The notes beneath the pieces were generated by a model. It ran no database searches, had not been told where the DNA came from, and saw nothing but the letters and a program-made list of their open reading frames with translations. This document shows positions 1-8,217 of a stretch of 34,317 nucleotides of DNA, piece after piece (position 1 is the first letter of the stretch; the number at the start of each line of letters is the position of its first letter). The stretch covers positions 1 through 34,317 of the forward strand of contig CBFGWL010000022.1 of assembly GCA_965652565.1 (NCBI GenBank), read 5' to 3'. The DNA is from RSA11 sp965652565. GTDB lineage: Bacteria > Actinomycetota > Thermoleophilia > Solirubrobacterales > 70-9. The position numbers and the translations under genes are program-made.

Positions 1-17
1 CCTAGCGGGCGCGGCCG

Positions 18-680
18 TCAGCCCTCCGCTCGCAGGAACGCCAAGACGGCGAGCACCCGCCGGTGGTCCTCGCCGGTCGCGGGCAGATCGAGCTTGCTGA
101 AGATGCTGGAGACATGCTTCTCCACCGCGCCCTGCGTGACGACGAGCTGGCGCGCGATCGCCGCGTTCGTCCGGCCCTCCGCCATGAGCTGCAGGACCTC
201 GCGCTCGCGCGGGGTGAGCTCGGCGAGCGCGGCGTCGGCGGCGCTCTCTCGCCGGCCGACCATCTGGGCCACGACCTCGCGGTCGAGCGCCGTGCCGCCC
301 GCCGCAACCCGGCGCAGGGCGTCCAGGAACCCGGGGATGTCGCCCACCCGTTCCTTGAGCAGGTACCCCACCCCGCCCTCCCCCTCGCCGCTCGCGACGA
401 GCTCCGAGGCGTAGACCGGCTCGACGTACTGGGAGAGGATCAGGATCCCGACGTCGGGGAAGCGCTGCCGGGCGGCGATCGCGGCCCGCAACCCCTCGTC
501 GGTGAAGGTCGGCGGCAGGCGCACGTCGACGATCGCAGCGTCGGGCTTGTGCCCGGCGAAGAGCCTCAGCAGCCCCTCGCCGTCCTCGGCCTGCCCGACG
601 ACCTCGATGTCGTTCTCGCGCAGCAGCGCGGTAATGCCCTCGCGCAGGAGCGCCTGGTCCTCGACGATCACGACGCGCAC
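18..680 (-). CDS. LuxR/NarL-family response regulator
   Basis: A 220-residue cytoplasmic response regulator. The receiver domain (about 1-120) shows the acidic pair E8/D9, phospho-acceptor D52 in IVDVRLP, S83 and K109 in YLLKE. The LuxR-type HTH (about 152-210) contains LTPREREVLQLMAEG and the recognition region QGAVEKHVSSIFSKL. It starts with GTG at 680 and overlaps the 3' end of the upstream histidine kinase by 13 bp, so the two are almost certainly translationally coupled partners. The partner kinase is of the HisKA_3 type, which fits a NarL-type regulator. Its targets cannot be read from the sequence; the overlapping MMPL transporter operon is the simplest candidate. Confidence 0.95.
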   Translation of the reverse strand: MRVVIVEDQALLREGITALLRENDIEVVGQAEDGEGLLRLFAGHKPDAAIVDVRLPPTFTDEGLRAAIAARQRFPDVGILILSQYVEPVYASELVASGEGEGGVGYLLKERVGDIPGFLDALRRVAAGGTALDREVVAQMVGRRESAADAALAELTPREREVLQLMAEGRTNAAIARQLVVTQGAVEKHVSSIFSKLDLPATGEDHRRVLAVLAFLRAEG

Positions 681-1783
681 GGCAGCTCCATCTCAATCGT
701 CGTGCCGATGCCCGGCGGGCTGCTCACGCGCAACGTGCCGTCGAGCGCCTCCACCCTGTGGCGCAGGCCCGTGAGCCCACTGCCCTGCGGGTTGGCTCCG
801 CCGGGGCCGTTGTCGGCGACCCGCACCCGCAGGAAATCGTCGTCCGCGCTCACCGCGACGTGCACGCGCGCGTCCGGCGCGTGCTTCGCGGCGTTCGTGA
901 GCGCCTCGGCGACCACGAAGTAGGCGGTCGTCTCCAACACCGGCACGGGCCGCTCCGCCACGTCGACCTCAACCTCGACCGGGCCGGCGGAACGCGCGGC
1001 GAGCGAGCGGACGGCGGCCTCCAGGCCACGGTCGGCGAGGACGGGCGGGGCGATCCCGCGCGCGAGATCGCGCAGCTCGGCGATCGCGGCGCCCGCCTCT
1101 TCGCGCGCCGCCCGCACCAGCTCGGCGACCTCAGGCTGATCCGCGAGGCGCTCCTCGGCGCGCCCCAAAGTCATGCTGAGGGCGACGAGGCGCGACTGCG
1201 CGCCGTCGTGCAGGTCGCGCTCCACGCGCCGCAGCTGGGCCGCCTGCTCCTCGAGCGCGCCGCGCCGGGTCCGCTGCAGCTCGCCCACGCGCTCGGCCAG
1301 CTTGCGCTCGCGATCGGCCTCGCGCCGCCGGCGCAGAAGCTCGCGCAGGCCGATCTCCGCGCAAACCGTGAAGAGGATCCCGAACCAGGGCCACCGCGGC
1401 CAGAGATAGCCGGCACCCGTCATGAGCCAGATCAACCCGATGACGGCGGCCGACCAGATCATCAGCGGGATCTTGTAGATGAGGACCACCTCGAGCGTCG
1501 AGGACGGCGTCTGCGGGTCGTCCATGTACTCCTGCGCCTGCCGCGCCGAGCGCCACAGCACGAAGTGCAGGCTCACAAGGACGACGACCGAGAACCAGAC
1601 CCAGCGCGGCCAGAACTCCACCGTCCGGTCGGTGATCGCCCACAGCAGCGTCGTGAAGAACCCGAGCGCCGCTCCCGCCGCGGCGTGCGCCGCGAGGAAG
1701 TCGGAGCCGCGAAGCGCGGCCGCGAAACCAAGTCGCGACCGCGCTTCCGGCTGCTCAGCTCTCTGCTCAGCCCCTCGTTGCAT
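668..1783 (-). CDS. HisKA_3-type sensor histidine kinase
   Basis: A 371-residue membrane sensor kinase. Four hydrophobic segments lie in the N-terminal half, followed by a basic/coiled-coil linker and the dimerisation motif RDLHDGAQSRL, with phospho-acceptor H192. The HATPase_c domain has the N box NAAKHAPDARV, DNGPGG and GSGLTGLRHRVEAL. I chose the ATG at 1783 over the further ATG at 1816 because GAAGG lies at Shine-Dalgarno distance from it. This start sits inside the last codons of the upstream MMPL gene (17-bp overlap), and the 3' end overlaps the response regulator. The signal is unknown. The lack of a large extracellular domain suggests sensing within or at the membrane, which is inference. 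Confidence 0.93.
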   Translation of the reverse strand: MQRGAEQRAEQPEARSRLGFAAALRGSDFLAAHAAAGAALGFFTTLLWAITDRTVEFWPRWVWFSVVVLVSLHFVLWRSARQAQEYMDDPQTPSSTLEVVLIYKIPLMIWSAAVIGLIWLMTGAGYLWPRWPWFGILFTVCAEIGLRELLRRRREADRERKLAERVGELQRTRRGALEEQAAQLRRVERDLHDGAQSRLVALSMTLGRAEERLADQPEVAELVRAAREEAGAAIAELRDLARGIAPPVLADRGLEAAVRSLAARSAGPVEVEVDVAERPVPVLETTAYFVVAEALTNAAKHAPDARVHVAVSADDDFLRVRVADNGPGGANPQGSGLTGLRHRVEALDGTLRVSSPPGIGTTIEMELPCAS

Positions 1784-3995
1784 TGCCTTCGACCGTTGCA
1801 ATGGCCTCACGATCATCCCACTCGGCGCGACGCCGAGCGGGGCCCGTCCTGCTTCGCCGAGGGCGGCGCAGACCAGCCGCGCCGAGCAACGTCACCGCGG
1901 CCGGCAGCGCGATGCCCCGCACCACGGTGGCGTCGAGCAGCACGCCGACCGCGAGCGCCACGCCAAACTGCTTCATCTCGAGCATGGGCAGGGTCGGGAA
2001 GATCGCGAAGATCGCGACCATGACCGCCGCCGCGCTGGTCACGGCGCCGGCGGTGCGGCTCACGCCCGCGGCCGCCGCCGCACGCGGGGACAGGCCGGTC
2101 GCGCGCGCCTCGCGCATGCGCTCGAGGACCAGGATCGTGTAGTCCATCGAGAGCGCGAACAGGATCACGAAGGTGAAGATCGGGATCCAGTCGACGATCG
2201 CGTCGATCGATGTGAACCCGAGCACCCCTTCCGCCCAGGTGCCCTGGAAGATCAGGGTCGTCACGCCGTACGTCGCGGCCACCGAAACCAGGTTGAGGGC
2301 GATGACCGCTGCCGCCAATGGCAACGAGCGGAAGCTCATGAGCAGCAACGCGAGCGCCAGCGCGAGGACCGCCGCGACTACGACCGGGATGCTGTCCGAG
2401 ATCTGGTCCGTGAAGTCGGCGTTCTCCGCGAGCGTGCCACCGACGAGAACGCGCGCGCCGGCGGGCGCCGCGTCGTCGAGCCCGCTGCGCAGGCGCTCGA
2501 GCGCCCGCTCCGACCCACCGGCCACGGGCACCGTCACCGCGGCGACGCTGCCATCGTCGGCGACGTTGACCTCCGCCCCACCGGCGCCCGCTCCGATCTC
2601 CGCGGCGCGCTCCGCGAGTGGCTCGAGCGCCTCGGGCGTGAGCCCGTCGCCCTCCACCGCGATCTGCGCCGTCGTCGAGGCGCCGGGGAAGGCGGAATCG
2701 ATCGCCGCCTGCGCCTGGACGATCGCCTCGCCCTCGGCGAGCCCGCCGTTCGAGCCGCCGGTGCGCATGTCGAGCGCAGGTACGGCGAGCGCGCCGAGCA
2801 CGGAGAGCGCGACGACGAGCGCCACACGGGGTCGCGCCGTGACGAGTGCAGCGAGGCGCCCCCAGACGCGGGGCGCGCCTCCGTCCGGGCGCGCGCCCCC
2901 GCGGCGCCGCAGCCACGGCATCGCGCCCTTGTTCACGCGATCGCCGAGGATGCTCAGCAGGGCGGGTAGCGCCGTGAGCGAGCCGACCACCGCTACCGCG
3001 ACGACGAGGATCGTCGCCAGCCCCATCGCGGCGAAGAAGTCGAGGCCCGTCAAGAACAGCCCGCCCAGGGCGAGTACGACGGTCGCCCCCGAGATCACGA
3101 TCGCCCGGCCGACGGTCGCCGCCGTCGCGTTGAGGGCCGCGTCTGGTCCGCAGCCGGCGGCGCGCTCCTCTCGCTCACGGCGGATGTAGAACAGCGAGTA
3201 GTCCACGCCGACCGCGAGCCCCATGAGCACGACGAGCGAAATCGCCGACTCATCCATGGGCGCGATCTGCGAGATCGGCCCCATCGCGCCGATCGCCGCG
3301 AGTACGGACGTGATCCCCAGCGCCAGGGGCACTGCGGCCGCGACCAGGGCGCCGAAGACGCCGAGCAGGATGAGCAGCGTGATCGGCAGCGAGAAGAGCT
3401 CCGCCTTGCGCAGATCCTCGCTCACCACTTCGCCGACGGCCTCATCGAGCGCCGCTGGCCCCGCGACCTGAAACTCCACGTCCGGCGCCCCGGCGCGCGC
3501 CTCGTCGACGGCCGCCAGCAGCTCGCCGACCTCCGGCTCGCCCACATCGTCCCCAGCGAGCGCGACCTGCACGAGCGCCACCCGGCCGCCATCGGTCATG
3601 AGACCCTCGTGCTGGGCGGGACCGCGGACGCGCTCGACGCTCGGCAGGCTCGCGGCTGCGCGCGCCAGCTCCCTGGTCGCCGCCGCGGTGGCTTCGGCGT
3701 CATCGGAGCTGATCAGGACGCTCTCGGGATCGTCACGCGCGAGGTCGGCGGCGTTGAGCACCTCGCGCGCCTGCTCGGACTCGCCCGCGCCGTAGTCGCC
3801 GTCCGTGGCTGTGCGGGTGCCGGTCGCGATGCCGAGGCCCAGCAGGCCGACCACGAGCAGCAGCCAGAGGGCGAGCGTCGTCTTGGGCCGGCGGCTCGCC
3901 GCCCGGGCACTGGCGCGCGTGATGCGCGGCAGAAGGCCGGTGATTCCCTTGCCGTCGTCTTGCGATCGGTCCTTGAATTCGGTGTGTTGTTCCAT
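1767..3995 (-). CDS. MMPL/RND-family membrane transporter
   Basis: A 742-residue transporter of the MMPL (RND superfamily) type. It has two repeats, each with one leading membrane segment (about 40-56 and 390-408), a periplasm-facing domain and a block of membrane helices. The conserved Asp-Tyr pairs of the proton-relay helices are visible: GLAVGVDYSLFY (D265/Y266) and ALSMDYTILVLERMREAR (D618/Y619). Family members export lipids, siderophores or drugs; the substrate here cannot be told. It is first in an operon with the kinase and regulator, overlapping the kinase by 17 bp, which suggests the two-component system controls its own transporter. No strong Shine-Dalgarno precedes the ATG at 3995. 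Confidence 0.93.
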   Translation of the reverse strand: MEQHTEFKDRSQDDGKGITGLLPRITRASARAASRRPKTTLALWLLLVVGLLGLGIATGTRTATDGDYGAGESEQAREVLNAADLARDDPESVLISSDDAEATAAATRELARAAASLPSVERVRGPAQHEGLMTDGGRVALVQVALAGDDVGEPEVGELLAAVDEARAGAPDVEFQVAGPAALDEAVGEVVSEDLRKAELFSLPITLLILLGVFGALVAAAVPLALGITSVLAAIGAMGPISQIAPMDESAISLVVLMGLAVGVDYSLFYIRREREERAAGCGPDAALNATAATVGRAIVISGATVVLALGGLFLTGLDFFAAMGLATILVVAVAVVGSLTALPALLSILGDRVNKGAMPWLRRRGGARPDGGAPRVWGRLAALVTARPRVALVVALSVLGALAVPALDMRTGGSNGGLAEGEAIVQAQAAIDSAFPGASTTAQIAVEGDGLTPEALEPLAERAAEIGAGAGGAEVNVADDGSVAAVTVPVAGGSERALERLRSGLDDAAPAGARVLVGGTLAENADFTDQISDSIPVVVAAVLALALALLLMSFRSLPLAAAVIALNLVSVAATYGVTTLIFQGTWAEGVLGFTSIDAIVDWIPIFTFVILFALSMDYTILVLERMREARATGLSPRAAAAAGVSRTAGAVTSAAAVMVAIFAIFPTLPMLEMKQFGVALAVGVLLDATVVRGIALPAAVTLLGAAGLRRPRRSRTGPARRRAEWDDREAIATVEGNATRG

Positions 3996-4163
3996 GCACC
4001 GATCGAATCGCCGGGCGGCCTCCGTGTCATTGGCGTCATCCGGCGTTTCAGCCTCGCGCCAGCCACCGTCCGCGGGGTCGGGATTTCCCCACCCCGGCCA
4101 AAAAGCCGCATTCCGCTGCGGCGCGCGGCGTTGGAGTAACCCGGCGCGTTACGATCCGCAGCC
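3996..4163. promoter_or_regulatory. Divergent control region with two dyads
   Basis: This is the 168-bp gap between the leftward MMPL operon and the rightward copper locus, so it must hold promoters for both. Two dyads are visible: GCCGCA/TGCGGC with a 6-nt spacer (4105-4122) and GTAAC/GTTAC with a 7-nt spacer (4136-4152). The second ends 11 bp before the ATG at 4164. I cannot assign convincing -35/-10 boxes or a regulator. Confidence 0.4.
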
Positions 4164-4487
4164 ATGGAGAGCCGTCTGGTTAGCGGCCTGCGGGACCTCG
4201 TTCCGCTCGCGCTCGCGCTCGCGGTCCCGGCTGCGACGCTGATCGCCCACGCGGGTCTGCTCGCGGCCCTCCCCCTCCTGGTTGTCGTCGTGCCGCTGCT
4301 CTGCGGCCGCTATCCGGGCTCGCGCGCGCTGGCGCGGCTCGCCGCCCGCCAGCGCCCCCGGCGCCGGCCGCGCAGCGTCGGCTGTGCGCCGCGCGCCTCG
4401 TTCGCCGACACGATGCCGCGCAGCGGCGGGCTGATCGCGACCAGCCTCGCCAAGCGGCCGCCGCCCGCACTCCTGACCGCGGTCTGA
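4164..4487 (+). CDS. Small GRYPG-motif membrane protein, copy 1
   Basis: A 107-residue protein of unknown function. Two hydrophobic stretches (about 12-28 and 31-46) are followed by GRYPGSRALARLAARQRPRRRPR and a basic, probably cytoplasmic tail. A second gene in the same locus (6918-7229) has the same design: GLLAALPLL, a hydrophobic run, GRYPG, a short helix and an RR-rich tail. The two are therefore paralogues, and each is followed by a GC-rich hairpin and then a gene for an exported protein with an N-terminal histidine. Its place suggests a role in metal handling or export, which is inference only. The antisense frame is a high-GC shadow. Confidence 0.7.
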   Translation: MESRLVSGLRDLVPLALALAVPAATLIAHAGLLAALPLLVVVVPLLCGRYPGSRALARLAARQRPRRRPRSVGCAPRASFADTMPRSGGLIATSLAKRPPPALLTAV

Positions 4488-4490
4488 CAG

Positions 4491-4512
4491 GCGCGCGCCC
4501 CCGGGCGCGCGC
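4491..4512 (+). repeat. Perfect GC-rich hairpin between genes
   Basis: Ten-nucleotide arms GCGCGCGCCC and GGGCGCGCGC are separated by only CC, just after the first GRYPG gene and before the AAAGGAG Shine-Dalgarno of the next gene. No T-tract follows. It could attenuate transcription, stabilise the upstream message, or separate expression of the two cistrons. Confidence 0.55.
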
Positions 4513-4537
4513 TCCTCGTCAACGGAAAGGAGACCCC

Positions 4538-5194
4538 ATGCGCGCACGCACGCGCACGCTTTGGCTCGCGGGGGTCGCAGCCCTGCTGCTTCCCGCGAGC
4601 GCCCTCGCCCACGAGGGCAATCCCAACTTCAGATCCGAGATCCAGGCGGTCGAGCCCGAGCTTCCCGGCGTGACGATCCAGGTGCTCGACTTCGACGACA
4701 GCCTGCAGCTCGACAACCGCGGCGACGAGACGATCGTCGTCGAGGGCTACGAGGGCGAGCCCTACGTGCGGATCGCCCCCGGCGGCCGGGTCGAGGTGAA
4801 CACCCGCTCGCCGTCTCACTACCTGAACGACGATCGCTTCGCGGAAACCGACGTGCCGGCGAGCGCTGACGCTGACGCCAACCCCGAGTGGGAGCTCGTC
4901 GACGAGAGCGGGCAGTACGCCTGGCACGACCACCGCATCCACTACATGAGCCGCGGCACCCCGCCCCAGGTGACGGACGAGAGCGAGCGCACCCACGTCT
5001 TCGACTGGGAGGTGCCGCTGCGGGTCGGCGGAAAGCCCGCGACGATCCGCGGCGAACTCATCTGGGTCGGCACGGACGACGGCGCGCCGGCACTGCCCTT
5101 CGTCCTGCTCGGCGCGTTCGTCGTCGTGAGCGGAGGCGTCGCCGTCGTGCGCGCGCGCCGCAAGCGAGGCGCGAGCCCCAGGGAGAGCTGGTGA
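4538..5194 (+). CDS. Exported His-rich protein with C-terminal anchor
   Basis: A 218-residue protein with a clear signal peptide (MRARTRTLWLAG.., hydrophobic to about 20) ending ALA|H25, so the mature protein would begin HEGNPNF. The extracellular part carries H94 and the cluster WHDHRIHYMS (H130, H132, H135). A single membrane helix (about 186-204) and a basic tail RARRKRG anchor it in the cell membrane. A good AAAGGAG precedes the ATG. It lies directly before, and overlaps by GTGA, the CopC-CopD fusion. Its mature N-terminal His matches those of the locus's CopC and YcnI proteins, so I infer an extracellular copper-binding partner. I do not recognise a named family with certainty. Confidence 0.8.
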   Translation: MRARTRTLWLAGVAALLLPASALAHEGNPNFRSEIQAVEPELPGVTIQVLDFDDSLQLDNRGDETIVVEGYEGEPYVRIAPGGRVEVNTRSPSHYLNDDRFAETDVPASADADANPEWELVDESGQYAWHDHRIHYMSRGTPPQVTDESERTHVFDWEVPLRVGGKPATIRGELIWVGTDDGAPALPFVLLGAFVVVSGGVAVVRARRKRGASPRESW

Positions 5195-6921
5195 GGCTCC
5201 GCCTTCTCCTGCTGGTCGCGCTGGCGGCCCTTGCCCTGCCCGCGAGCGCGGGCGCCCACGCCGTTCTCGAGGAGACCTCGCCCGAGCGCGGCGAAAACCT
5301 CGAGCGGCCGCCCGCGGAGGTCTCGTTTCGCTTCAACGAGCCGGTCGAGGCCAGCTTCGGCGCGATCCGCATCTTCGACAGCGCGGGTGAACAGGTGCGG
5401 ACGGGCGAGCCGACGCGTCCCGGCGGCCGCGCGGAGGCGCTGGCGGTCGCACTCCCCCGAGAGCTGCCGGACGGCACCTACACCGCGACGTTCCGGGTCG
5501 TCTCCGCCGATTCGCACCCCGTCTCCGGCGGCTTCGTCTTCACCGTCGGCGAACCGGGCGCGCGCGGAGCGGCCAGCGTCGGCGAGCTGCTCGCCGACGC
5601 TGACGCGGGGCCCGTGACCGACGTCGCGTTCTGGCTGGCGCGCGCCCTGGGCTACCTCGCGATGGGGCTCGCGATCGGGTTGCTCGTCTTCGCCGCGTTC
5701 GTGTGGGCGCGCGCCCTGCGGGCCGTCGAAGGGCAATCGGACGAGGCCTGGACGGCCGCGCGCACCGCGTTCGCCGATCGCCTGCGCAGGGCGCTCATCT
5801 GGGCGATCGCCGTCGGCCTGCTCGCCTCGGCGGCCGCGCTGGTTCTCCAGGGCGCCACCGCGGCGGGCGTCTCGGGCTTCGATGCCGTCGACCCGGAGAT
5901 CGTCGGCGAGGTGCTGGACACCAGGTTCGGTGAAACCGTGGTGGTCCGGATCGCCGCCTGGCTCGCGCTCGGGGGCTCGCTCTTCCTCCTGGCACGTGGC
6001 GGCGGGGCCGCGCGTCGCACGGGCGTCGCGCTCGCCGGGGTCGCCGCGGCGGCGCTGATCGTCTCGCCCGCGCTCGCGGGACACGCCGCGACGCATGACC
6101 CCGAGGTACTGCTCGTCCCGGCCGACGCGTTGCACGTCGCCGCGATGTGTGCGTGGCTCGGCGGGCTGGTCGCCTTGGGCCTACTGATGCCGGCCGCGAC
6201 TCGGACGCTTGCGCCCGCCGCGAAGACCCGCTTGCTCGCTGCAGCGCTCATTCGCTTCTCGCCGATCGCGCTCGGCGCGGTCGCGATCCTGCTCGCCACC
6301 GGGGCGTTCGCGACGCTCACGTACCTCACCGCCTTCGACGAGCTCTGGGAGACGGCGTTCGGGCGAGCCGTCGGGCTCAAGATCATCGCGCTCGCGGCCT
6401 TGGCGGGCCTCGGCGCGCTCAACCGCCAGCGGCTGCTCCCGGCGCTGCGCAAGCTGGCTGACCGCGGCGAAGCTCCTGGCGCGCCGGGAAACGCCGTGCG
6501 CGCGAGCTTGCGCAGCGAGATCGCCCTGGTGGTCGGCGTCCTCGGCGTGACCGCGGCCCTCGTCTCGTATCCGCCGCCGGCCAACCTGCAGAGCGGCCCG
6601 GCCTCCGGCTCCTTCGTCGCCGGCCCGGCGGTCGTGGATTTCACGGTCGAGCCCGCGCGCTCGGGCGCGAACGAGATCCACCTCTACCTCTTCGATGCGG
6701 AGGACGGGAGCCAGCTGGACGCCCGGGGCGTCGAGCTGGCGCTGGAGCTCCCCGACCGTGAGATCGGGCCGATCGAGGCGGACCTGCAGCGCGCCGGGCC
6801 GGGCCACTTCGTGGCCTACGAAGCGCCCCTCGGCGTCCCTGGCGACTGGGAGGGAGAGGTGTCGTTCCGGCTCTCCCGCTTCGAGGAGGCGCGCGCGACG
6901 TTCGAGGTGGAGATCAAGTGA
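5191..6921 (+). CDS. CopC-CopD fusion with C-terminal beta domain
   Basis: A 576-residue copper-resistance protein. The signal peptide ends AGA|H23, giving a mature HAVLEETSP start. The CopC domain (23-120) keeps the expected Cu(II) ligands: the N-terminal His (H23), D107 and H109 in SADSHPVSG. A long CopD-type multi-helix region follows (about 145-470). A C-terminal extracellular segment (about 475-576, from FVAGPAVVDF to TFEVEIK) resembles the YtkA/FixH-like beta domain found at the end of some CopD fusions. I start it at GTG 5191, which overlaps the previous stop (GTGA) and has GGGAGAG upstream. The longer open frame from 4888 lacks support. Expected role: periplasmic copper binding and copper passage through the membrane. 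Confidence 0.93.
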   Translation: MRLRLLLLVALAALALPASAGAHAVLEETSPERGENLERPPAEVSFRFNEPVEASFGAIRIFDSAGEQVRTGEPTRPGGRAEALAVALPRELPDGTYTATFRVVSADSHPVSGGFVFTVGEPGARGAASVGELLADADAGPVTDVAFWLARALGYLAMGLAIGLLVFAAFVWARALRAVEGQSDEAWTAARTAFADRLRRALIWAIAVGLLASAAALVLQGATAAGVSGFDAVDPEIVGEVLDTRFGETVVVRIAAWLALGGSLFLLARGGGAARRTGVALAGVAAAALIVSPALAGHAATHDPEVLLVPADALHVAAMCAWLGGLVALGLLMPAATRTLAPAAKTRLLAAALIRFSPIALGAVAILLATGAFATLTYLTAFDELWETAFGRAVGLKIIALAALAGLGALNRQRLLPALRKLADRGEAPGAPGNAVRASLRSEIALVVGVLGVTAALVSYPPPANLQSGPASGSFVAGPAVVDFTVEPARSGANEIHLYLFDAEDGSQLDARGVELALELPDREIGPIEADLQRAGPGHFVAYEAPLGVPGDWEGEVSFRLSRFEEARATFEVEIK

Positions 6922-7229
6922 GACGCGTCGAGGCCCCTTACGCGCCGCTGGCCCTGATCGTCGCGTGGACCCTCGCGCTCGCGGCCCTCAGCCCGAGCGC
7001 CGACGGCCTGCTCGCTGCGCTTCCGCTTCTGCTCCTGCTCGCCGCGCTCGTCGCGGGCCGCTACCCCGGCGAGCGCGTGATCGGCGCGCTCGGCAGTCGC
7101 TTCGCCGAGCCGCCGCGCACGCGCCGCGCACGCGGTCGGCGCGTGCGCCCGCCCGCATGGATCGGTCCGCGAGCCGCGGGGCCGATCGCGCGCGCCTGCG
7201 GCGCCCGCGCCCCGCCCCTGCCCGGCTGA
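6918..7229 (+). CDS. Small GRYPG-motif membrane protein, copy 2
   Basis: A 103-residue protein coupled to the CopC-CopD gene by a GTGA overlap (GTG at 6918). Two hydrophobic segments (about 9-26 and 29-46) precede GRYPGERVIGALGSRFAEPPRTRRARGRR, then a short Pro/Ala tail. It is paralogous to the 107-residue protein at 4164-4487, sharing GLLAALPLL, GRYPG and the basic tail. Function is unknown. Translational coupling to a copper transporter, and a second copy heading the same locus, suggest a membrane accessory of copper handling. Confidence 0.7.
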   Translation: MRRVEAPYAPLALIVAWTLALAALSPSADGLLAALPLLLLLAALVAGRYPGERVIGALGSRFAEPPRTRRARGRRVRPPAWIGPRAAGPIARACGARAPPLPG

Positions 7230-7231
7230 GC

Positions 7232-7292
7232 GGGCCGCACCGCGGCCCTCCCCAGTCCAGGCAACCAGGCAGGGCCGCGCGCCGGCGCGGCC
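7232..7292 (+). repeat. Two GC-rich hairpins before the ycnI-like gene
   Basis: GGGCCGC/GCGGCCC with an ACC loop (7232-7248) is followed by GGCCGCGC/GCGCGGCC with a GCCG loop (7273-7292). Both lie between the second GRYPG gene and the AAGGAGA Shine-Dalgarno at 7301. They mirror the hairpin after the first GRYPG gene and may tune read-through or mRNA stability inside the operon. Confidence 0.5.
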
Positions 7293-7315
7293 GCCGACTC
7301 AAGGAGAAGAACACG

Positions 7316-7981
7316 ATGAAACTGAAGACGACGCTCCTCGCGCTCGCCGCGGCGGCACTCGCCGTGCCCGCAAGCGCCGTGGCGCACGTGACCGTGGCGC
7401 CGACGAGCGCCCCAACCGACTCGTACGCGAACCTCGAGTTCTCCGTTCCGCACGGGTGCGAGGGCTCGCCAACGACCCAGATCACCGTGCGGATCCCAGA
7501 GAACGTGGCGTCGGTGACGCCGCAGCGCAACCCGTTCTGGACGCTGCGCACCAAGGAGGGCCCGAAGGAGCCCGTCGAGCTGCACGGCGAGGAGGTCACC
7601 GAGGGCATCAGCGAGGTGATCTGGACGGCGCGCGAGCCGCTCCCCGATCACGAGCTCGACGTGCTCGGCATGTCGGTGAAGCTCCCGGATGCCGCCGGCG
7701 AGACCATCTGGTTCCCGGTTCTCCAGAAGTGCGAGGACGGGCGGACCGACTGGATCCAGGTCCCGGCCGAGGGCGAGGACACCCACGAGCTGGACGAGCC
7801 CGCCCCGGGCGTTGAGCTGACCGCGGCCGAGGGCGAGGGCCACGCGACCAGCGCCGCGGAGGAAGCGGATGACGCCGACGACGACAAGGGCGCGCCCATG
7901 GGCCTCGCGGTCGCCGCGCTCGTGGTCGGCGGCCTCGGGCTGCTGACCGGCGGCGCCGGGCTCATGCGGAACAAGAAGTAG
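7316..7981 (+). CDS. YcnI-like (DUF1775) copper-binding exported protein
   Basis: A 221-residue protein with a signal peptide ending AVA|H24, so the mature form begins HVTVAPTSAP. The DUF1775 domain (about 24-165) has two cysteines (HGCEG and QKCEDG) that could form a disulphide, plus the characteristic FWTLRTK and ISEVIWTARE stretches. An acidic Ala/Glu/Asp linker and a C-terminal helix (about 197-213) followed by RNKK anchor it. In the YcnI family the mature N-terminal histidine helps bind Cu(II) in a monohistidine brace, and the genes sit beside CopC/CopD genes as here. AAGGAGA precedes the ATG at 7316; the longer open frame upstream is spurious. Confidence 0.93.
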   Translation: MKLKTTLLALAAAALAVPASAVAHVTVAPTSAPTDSYANLEFSVPHGCEGSPTTQITVRIPENVASVTPQRNPFWTLRTKEGPKEPVELHGEEVTEGISEVIWTAREPLPDHELDVLGMSVKLPDAAGETIWFPVLQKCEDGRTDWIQVPAEGEDTHELDEPAPGVELTAAEGEGHATSAAEEADDADDDKGAPMGLAVAALVVGGLGLLTGGAGLMRNKK

Positions 7982-7994
7982 TCGCCAGTTCGAC

Positions 7995-8039
7995 CCGTAC
8001 CGGCGGGGCGTCCCCTGGGGCGCCCCGCCGGACGTACGG
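7995..8039 (+). terminator. Strong hairpin terminator after the copper locus
   Basis: A perfect 10-bp stem CGGCGGGGCG/CGCCCCGCCG (8001-8030) is extended by CGTAC/GTACG across a 3-nt bulge (GAC at 8031-8033). It sits 19 bp after the ycnI-like stop. No T-tract follows, as is common in high-GC genomes. It lies between converging genes and could serve both strands. Confidence 0.7.
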
Positions 8040-8073
8040 CGGCACGTCTGTGGCGCTGCGGCGTTCTCCCGTC

Positions 8074-8144
8074 GGTCGCTCAGCGTGTGGGAGGGCGTCA
8101 CCCGGCATTGACTCCCGGGGGAGCGGGCATTCAGCCCTCCTGGC
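8074..8144 (+). repeat. Left arm of a ~71-nt inverted repeat
   Basis: This stretch is the near-exact reverse complement of 8778-8850: one substitution and a 2-nt length difference over about 71 nt. Its core is CCGGCATTGACTCCCGGGG. The pair encloses the VOC gene at 8218-8598. Degenerate copies of the core occur at 8728-8750 and 8884-8906, so this is a small local repeat family. No transposase is present. Confidence 0.85.
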
Positions 8145-8217
8145 GCGGTTCGACGAGTTGCTGAGTGGCGGGACTGGCGCGGTGGCCCGGTTGCGTTCAG
8201 CGCCGTTTGCGCTGGGT

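Noticed and set aside
758..2969. Long plus-strand ORFs opposite the kinase and MMPL genes
   Set aside because: High-GC antisense shadows with low-complexity Arg/Asp/Ala sequence. The minus-strand genes carry clear motifs.
4888..5190. N-terminal extension of the CopC-CopD gene
   Set aside because: It overlaps the preceding gene in another frame and is Arg-rich. GTG 5191 gives a perfect signal peptide and a GTGA overlap.
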